Source of the DNA: an uncultured Veillonella sp.
GTDB lineage: Bacteria; Bacillota; Negativicutes; Veillonellales; Veillonellaceae
DNA length: 6,224 nt
Reading direction: 5' to 3'
Assembly: GCA_959608595.1 (NCBI GenBank)
Contig: CAUHTB010000044.1
Span: 1 to 6,224 of the forward strand
Positions 4,995 to 6,224 of the stretch are shown one piece after another (position 1 is the stretch's first letter; the number at the start of each line of letters is the position of its first letter). The notes beneath the pieces were generated by a model, which saw only the letters and a list, made by a program, of their open reading frames with translations, ran no database searches and was not told the origin of the DNA. A program made the translations under genes and the position numbers.

Positions 4995-5885
4995 TTACAT
5001 AATATCTTCTTCGCGGCCAAATTTACCGTTTATGTATTCCCCATAAGCGAGGAGAAGCTCTGTTTTATTTGTCATAACAAATGACCCTTGTTTTACCACT
5101 GGTTCATTGAGTGGTTCTCCAGCGAGAACGAAGATTTCAAGACCTTCATCACCAGACTCTACCTCAAAGCGCTCTCCATCATTGTTGAAAAGTACAAAGT
5201 CTCCAGATTCTATGCTTTCACCATTGGCACTACCTGTACCATTAATCACAAGGAAGCCTGTATTCCAAGTCATATTCTCAGAAATAGAGATCCATGAATT
5301 AGGTTGAAGTTTTAATTTGTAAATATTCATCGGTGTATGGGATTTAGCAGGACCTGTTATATGTCTGAAAGCACCGGTGTAAACGATGGCATCGATTGTT
5401 TCATCAAGAGATTGATACCGCCCCATTGTGGTAGCAGGTATATATTGATATGCAGGTGCATCATTTTTATGACGTTCAGGTAGATTTATCCATAATTGTA
5501 AAGCATGGAACAAACGTCCCCGCTTTGCATATTCTTTTTCATGAAATTCTTTGTGCAAAACACCACTAGCTGCAGTCATCCATTGTACATCACCAGAGTG
5601 AATAACACCACTATTACCAGCTGCATCTTTATGTTCAATGGAGCCGGAAAAAGAAAATGTTACCGTTTCAAAGCCTTTATGGGGATGTGGAGTGTCACCT
5701 GTATCAAAAGGACTGCCCTCAAAATAATATGGCTCGTTATAGTCGAGTAACAAAAATGGAGACATACGATCAAGCATAGGTGACTCATCGCTATCAGGGA
5801 AGTACTGACGTACTCTAAATCCAGTGCCTACCCAATGAATATCAGGAGCTTTAATAATTCTTTCAATTGTTCTTACAGGATTCAT
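4995..5885 (-). CDS. Pirin-family bicupin protein
   Basis: A 296-residue cytosolic protein, usual pirin length. The N-terminal cupin (about 20-140) carries the metal site: H67 and H69 in HPHKGFETVTF, then H111 and E113 in GVLHKEF, equivalent to H56, H58, H101 and E103 of human pirin. The C-terminal cupin (about 185-260) ends in AGEPLNEPVV and the conserved GSFVMTNKTE region. Bacterial relatives such as YhhW show quercetin 2,3-dioxygenase activity with a bound divalent metal; others are linked to stress or metabolic regulation, so the natural substrate is unclear. The start is ATG 5885, which has GAGGTGAT with 7 bases between GAGG and ATG. An in-frame ATG at 5915 has no ribosome binding site, lies close to a -10-like box and would add ten residues. 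It is a single gene behind a very strong promoter. Confidence 0.92.
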   Translation of the reverse strand: MNPVRTIERIIKAPDIHWVGTGFRVRQYFPDSDESPMLDRMSPFLLLDYNEPYYFEGSPFDTGDTPHPHKGFETVTFSFSGSIEHKDAAGNSGVIHSGDVQWMTAASGVLHKEFHEKEYAKRGRLFHALQLWINLPERHKNDAPAYQYIPATTMGRYQSLDETIDAIVYTGAFRHITGPAKSHTPMNIYKLKLQPNSWISISENMTWNTGFLVINGTGSANGESIESGDFVLFNNDGERFEVESGDEGLEIFVLAGEPLNEPVVKQGSFVMTNKTELLLAYGEYINGKFGREEDIM

Positions 5886-5915
5886 TCTATCACCTCTTAA
5901 TCGAACAGGATTCAT
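5875..5915 (-). repeat. Direct repeat of ATGAATCCTGT around the pirin start
   Basis: ATGAATCCTGT occurs on the minus strand at 5915-5905 and again at 5885-5875, exactly 30 bases (10 codons) apart. Both copies are in the same frame, so the extended frame would read MNPVR twice. The ribosome binding site lies between the copies. Confidence 0.8.
5889..5898 (-). promoter_or_regulatory. Ribosome binding site that fixes the pirin start
   Basis: The minus strand reads AAGAGGTGAT, nearly the whole anti-Shine-Dalgarno complement, ending three bases before ATG 5885 with 7 bases between GAGG and the start. The region before the alternative ATG at 5915 has no purine-rich site. Confidence 0.85.
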
Positions 5916-5927
5916 AATAGTTGTATT

Positions 5928-5951
5928 ATATATGAATAGATGCTCATATAT
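5928..5951. promoter_or_regulatory. 24-bp inverted repeat downstream of the pirin promoter, possible operator
   Basis: ATATATGA (5928-5935) and TCATATAT (5944-5951) are perfect inverted 8-bp arms around an 8-base centre. The element begins a few bases after the predicted start of the consensus promoter and spans the -35 to -10 interval of the weaker second promoter. This position suits a repressor that tames a strong promoter. Confidence 0.45.
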
Positions 5952-5960
5952 CTCAATACT

Positions 5961-5988
5961 ATTATATCTATTTTTTTCGATATGTCAA
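5961..5988 (-). promoter_or_regulatory. Consensus sigma-70 promoter of the pirin gene
   Basis: Minus strand TTGACA (5988-5983) and TATAAT (5966-5961), both 6/6, with a 16-base spacer. The start point should be near 5954, giving a leader of about 70 bases. A second, weaker candidate downstream uses TTGAGA (5956-5951) with TATATA (5932-5927, 18-base spacer) or TATAAT (5930-5925, 20-base spacer). Confidence 0.8.
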
Positions 5989-6044
5989 GGGTGGGATATT
6001 AGAATAGTAATTCACATAAATTTAAAGTTACTCAACTAGTTTAC

Positions 6045-6224
6045 GTTTCGATACCATAGGTACTGTGCACCACGGTATCGTTTAGATGTAGTTGGCCTTC
6101 TACCATTAGCCGCGGCTTCCTATCACACTCGCCCATGGCGACATATAATACAATGTTTTAATGTACAGCATATCCTTTAGGGCTTCGTCGAACCTGATGC
6201 AATGGACGTATGCGTCGCTCCGCT
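6045..6224. other. Unassigned G+C-enriched right end with short inverted repeats
   Basis: G+C rises to about 47%, against 24% in the adjoining 5916-6040. Short inverted repeats are packed in: CGATACC/GGTATCG (6049-6055, 6074-6080, with GGT/ACC nested inside), GTAG/CTAC (6088-6091, 6100-6103), the palindrome AGCCGCGGCT (6108-6117), TCGCC/GGCGA (6129-6133, 6137-6141) and GACG/CGTC near the edge. No convincing gene is visible: minus frames entering from the edge stop at 6177, 6158 and 6106, and a plus ATG at 6161 stays open for 21 codons to the edge without a ribosome binding site. It could be a structured RNA, a dispersed repeat, a decayed gene or the tail of an unseen gene. Confidence 0.4.

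Noticed and set aside
6181..6200. tRNA T-arm suggested by GGTTCGAC on the minus strand
   Set aside because: The flanking bases cannot form the 5-bp T stem, and no acceptor or anticodon arms are visible.

Overview
The window looks like chromosomal DNA from a low-GC bacterium of the Veillonella type (Negativicutes: Firmicutes-related but with an outer membrane). This rests on overall protein character, about 42% G+C in sampled coding stretches, strong AGGAGG ribosome binding sites and very A+T-rich intergenic DNA (about 23% G+C in the largest gap). No marker gene proves the genus, so treat it as an informed guess. Almost everything is on the minus strand; only one toxin-antitoxin pair is on the plus strand.

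Layout from left to right. (1) The left edge holds a type II toxin-antitoxin pair read leftwards: a complete Phd/YefM-type antitoxin (TTG start at 279), then the first eight codons of its toxin, which overlaps the antitoxin by 17 bases and runs off the window. (2) A PLP-dependent class I/II aminotransferase (412-1728) is framed by a strong terminator and by a leader that carries a second, terminator-like hairpin directly before the ribosome binding site. (3) An exported M48 zinc metalloprotease (1946-3235) has its own terminator, a duplicated module after the peptidase domain and a lysine-rich tail. (4) A small CGGC-domain protein (3445-3816) is cysteine-rich and presumably metal-binding. (5) A 440-base A+T-rich gap has no gene. 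(6) A higBA-like pair on the plus strand (toxin first, antitoxin overlapping it by 23 bases) has a near-consensus promoter containing a 10-bp palindrome and ends at a strong terminator. (7) A pirin-family protein (4995-5885) is driven by a promoter with perfect -35 and -10 boxes followed by a 24-bp inverted repeat. (8) The last 180 bases jump to about 47% G+C without a convincing gene and are the least explained part of the window.

The genes do not form one pathway. They are mostly single-gene transcription units (housekeeping or stress-related enzymes) with toxin-antitoxin modules inserted between them, a common chromosomal arrangement. For four genes the longest possible reading frame begins too early: the upstream start lies inside a Shine-Dalgarno site or a promoter. 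I give corrected starts at 279, 4259, 4611 and 5885. I did not find a clearly new multi-gene system. The best leads are the hairpin in the aminotransferase leader, the unexplained right end, and the M48 protein's repeat-plus-lysine tail.
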